Assembly: GCA_016875755.1 (NCBI GenBank)
Contig: VGOX01000162.1
Span: 1-5,808 of the forward strand
DNA length: 5,808 bases
Reading direction: 5' to 3'
Source: Chloroflexota bacterium
Lineage (GTDB): Bacteria > Chloroflexota > Anaerolineae > Anaerolineales > Villigracilaceae
Shown here: in pieces, positions 5,506-5,808 of the stretch
Numbering within the stretch: position 1 is the first letter of the stretch
How the letters are laid out: each line of letters opens with the position of its first letter
Translations under genes and position numbers: made by a program
Notes under the pieces: model-generated
The model's database searches: none
What the model was told of the DNA's origin: nothing
The model's input: only the letters and a program-made list of their open reading frames with translations

Positions 5506-5540
5506 ACACAACCTCCCAAGTGGGAGGTTGTGTTTTTATA
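5506..5540. terminator. Strong terminator between the convergent GH1 and small membrane genes
   Basis: ACACAACCTCCC (5506-5517) pairs perfectly over 12 bp with GGGAGGTTGTGT (5522-5533) around an AAGT loop, followed by TTTTATA on the + strand. It lies 22 nt after the GH1 stop codon. In the minus direction the downstream tract (TCATTTAAT) is less T-rich, so it probably stops GH1 transcription well and transcription of the small gene less well. Confidence 0.88.
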
Positions 5541-5548
5541 AAGGGGTT

Positions 5549-5698
5549 TTATTTGCCGAGCAAGGCGAAGATGGCATAACCCAGGGCGAGGATTCCTGCA
5601 ATCGTTCCAGCCATCGGGAGCGCTACAAAAGCACCGATGCCAATCCACAGGAAGTACAACCACATACACCAACCAGAAATCGTTTTCGGTAAAGACAT
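5549..5698 (-). CDS. Small two-helix membrane protein, unknown function
   Basis: 49 residues, beginning MSLPKTISGW and ending ALLGK. The ATG at 5698 has AGGAGAG (5705-5711) 6 nt upstream, a strong ribosome binding site that argues for a real gene. The frame stays open upstream to 5776, but that extension crosses the group II intron boundary and has no ribosome binding site. Two hydrophobic stretches, about residues 10-28 (rich in Trp, Phe, Leu) and 29-47 (Gly/Ala/Ile/Leu-rich), joined by a proline near 28, predict a helical hairpin with short ends and a C-terminal Gly-Lys. Such miniature membrane proteins are common as uncharacterised genes; I do not recognise a function, and nothing here shows it to be a toxin or a subunit. 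It converges on GH1, and its upstream region has been split by the intron, so its native promoter may lie outside the window. Confidence 0.65.
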   Translation of the reverse strand: MSLPKTISGWCMWLYFLWIGIGAFVALPMAGTIAGILALGYAIFALLGK

Positions 5699-5714
5699 TT
5701 TACACTCTCCTGTT

Positions 5715-5808
5715 GTGCGCCCAGCATGGGCGTTGGCTAGAGGGTGAAAGACCCTTATGGAGGTTGATTGCACCAACCATTAGCGGAAGGCAAGGGCGTT
5801 GTCGCGAG
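5715..5808 (+). mobile_element. 5' end of a group II intron (start of domain I), continues past the window
   Basis: The consensus 5' splice-site start GTGCG lies at 5715-5719. It is followed by a series of hairpins typical of bacterial group II domain I: CGCCCA/TGGGCG (5718-5723 and 5727-5732), AGGGT/ACCCT around GAAAG (5741-5745 and 5751-5755), and GGTTG/CAACC (5762-5766 and 5774-5778), with GCTA/TAGC (5736-5739 and 5781-5784) enclosing the last two. The run GCGGAAGGCAAGGGCGTTGT near the edge matches what I know from the 5' portion of reverse-transcriptase-bearing bacterial introns. EBS sites, the maturase gene and domains V-VI would lie to the right. Whether it is full-length cannot be seen. 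Confidence 0.8.

Noticed and set aside
1..5808. CRISPR array, tRNA or rRNA genes
   Set aside because: No regularly spaced repeats and no cloverleaf or rRNA segments were found by eye on either strand.

Overview
The window looks like a chromosomal segment of a free-living bacterium, most likely of the phylum Chloroflexota (Anaerolineae-like). That assignment is an inference from the gene set, the moderate-to-high GC of the core genes and the style of the repeats; there is no rRNA or other phylogenetic marker here. Three housekeeping genes lie on the + strand in an order recalling the Bacillus yacL ... cysS-(mrnC)-rlmB region: a membrane-anchored PIN/TRAM protein of the YacL family (287-1363), cysteinyl-tRNA synthetase cysS (1490-2887) and a TrmH/RlmB-type 23S rRNA 2'-O-methyltransferase (3334-4059). 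A family 1 glycoside hydrolase (4158-5483) follows on the same strand, and a 49-residue two-helix membrane protein (5549-5698) converges on it from the minus strand.

Layout. Positions 1-177 hold what appears to be the C-terminal end of an IS4-like transposase that enters from the left. A clean sigma70-type promoter (TTGACG, 17 bp, TATGAT) and a strong Shine-Dalgarno drive the PIN/TRAM gene, which ends in an 11-bp GNRA-loop terminator. The cysS gene has its own weak promoter, straddled by a 9-bp inverted repeat. Between cysS and rlmB sits an AT-rich block of about 429 bp with 18-bp imperfect terminal inverted repeats, each lying inside a palindrome. It contains one minus-strand gene for a four-helix-bundle (S23 / 23S rRNA intervening-sequence) protein. 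A REP/MITE-like folded repeat of about 80 bp fills the rlmB-GH1 gap. A 12-bp terminator separates GH1 from the convergent small membrane gene. The window ends inside the 5' end (start of domain I) of a group II intron, which begins with GTGCG at 5715, 3 nt from the ribosome binding site of the small gene and antisense to it.

Functionally the core is translation and RNA maintenance (PIN/TRAM, CysS, RlmB) plus glycoside breakdown (GH1). Almost every gap larger than 80 bp carries mobile or repeat DNA: a transposase remnant, the S23 element, the REP-like repeat and the group II intron. The best candidate for an under-described system is the S23 gene packaged between matching palindromes, resembling an rRNA intervening sequence but placed between two protein genes.
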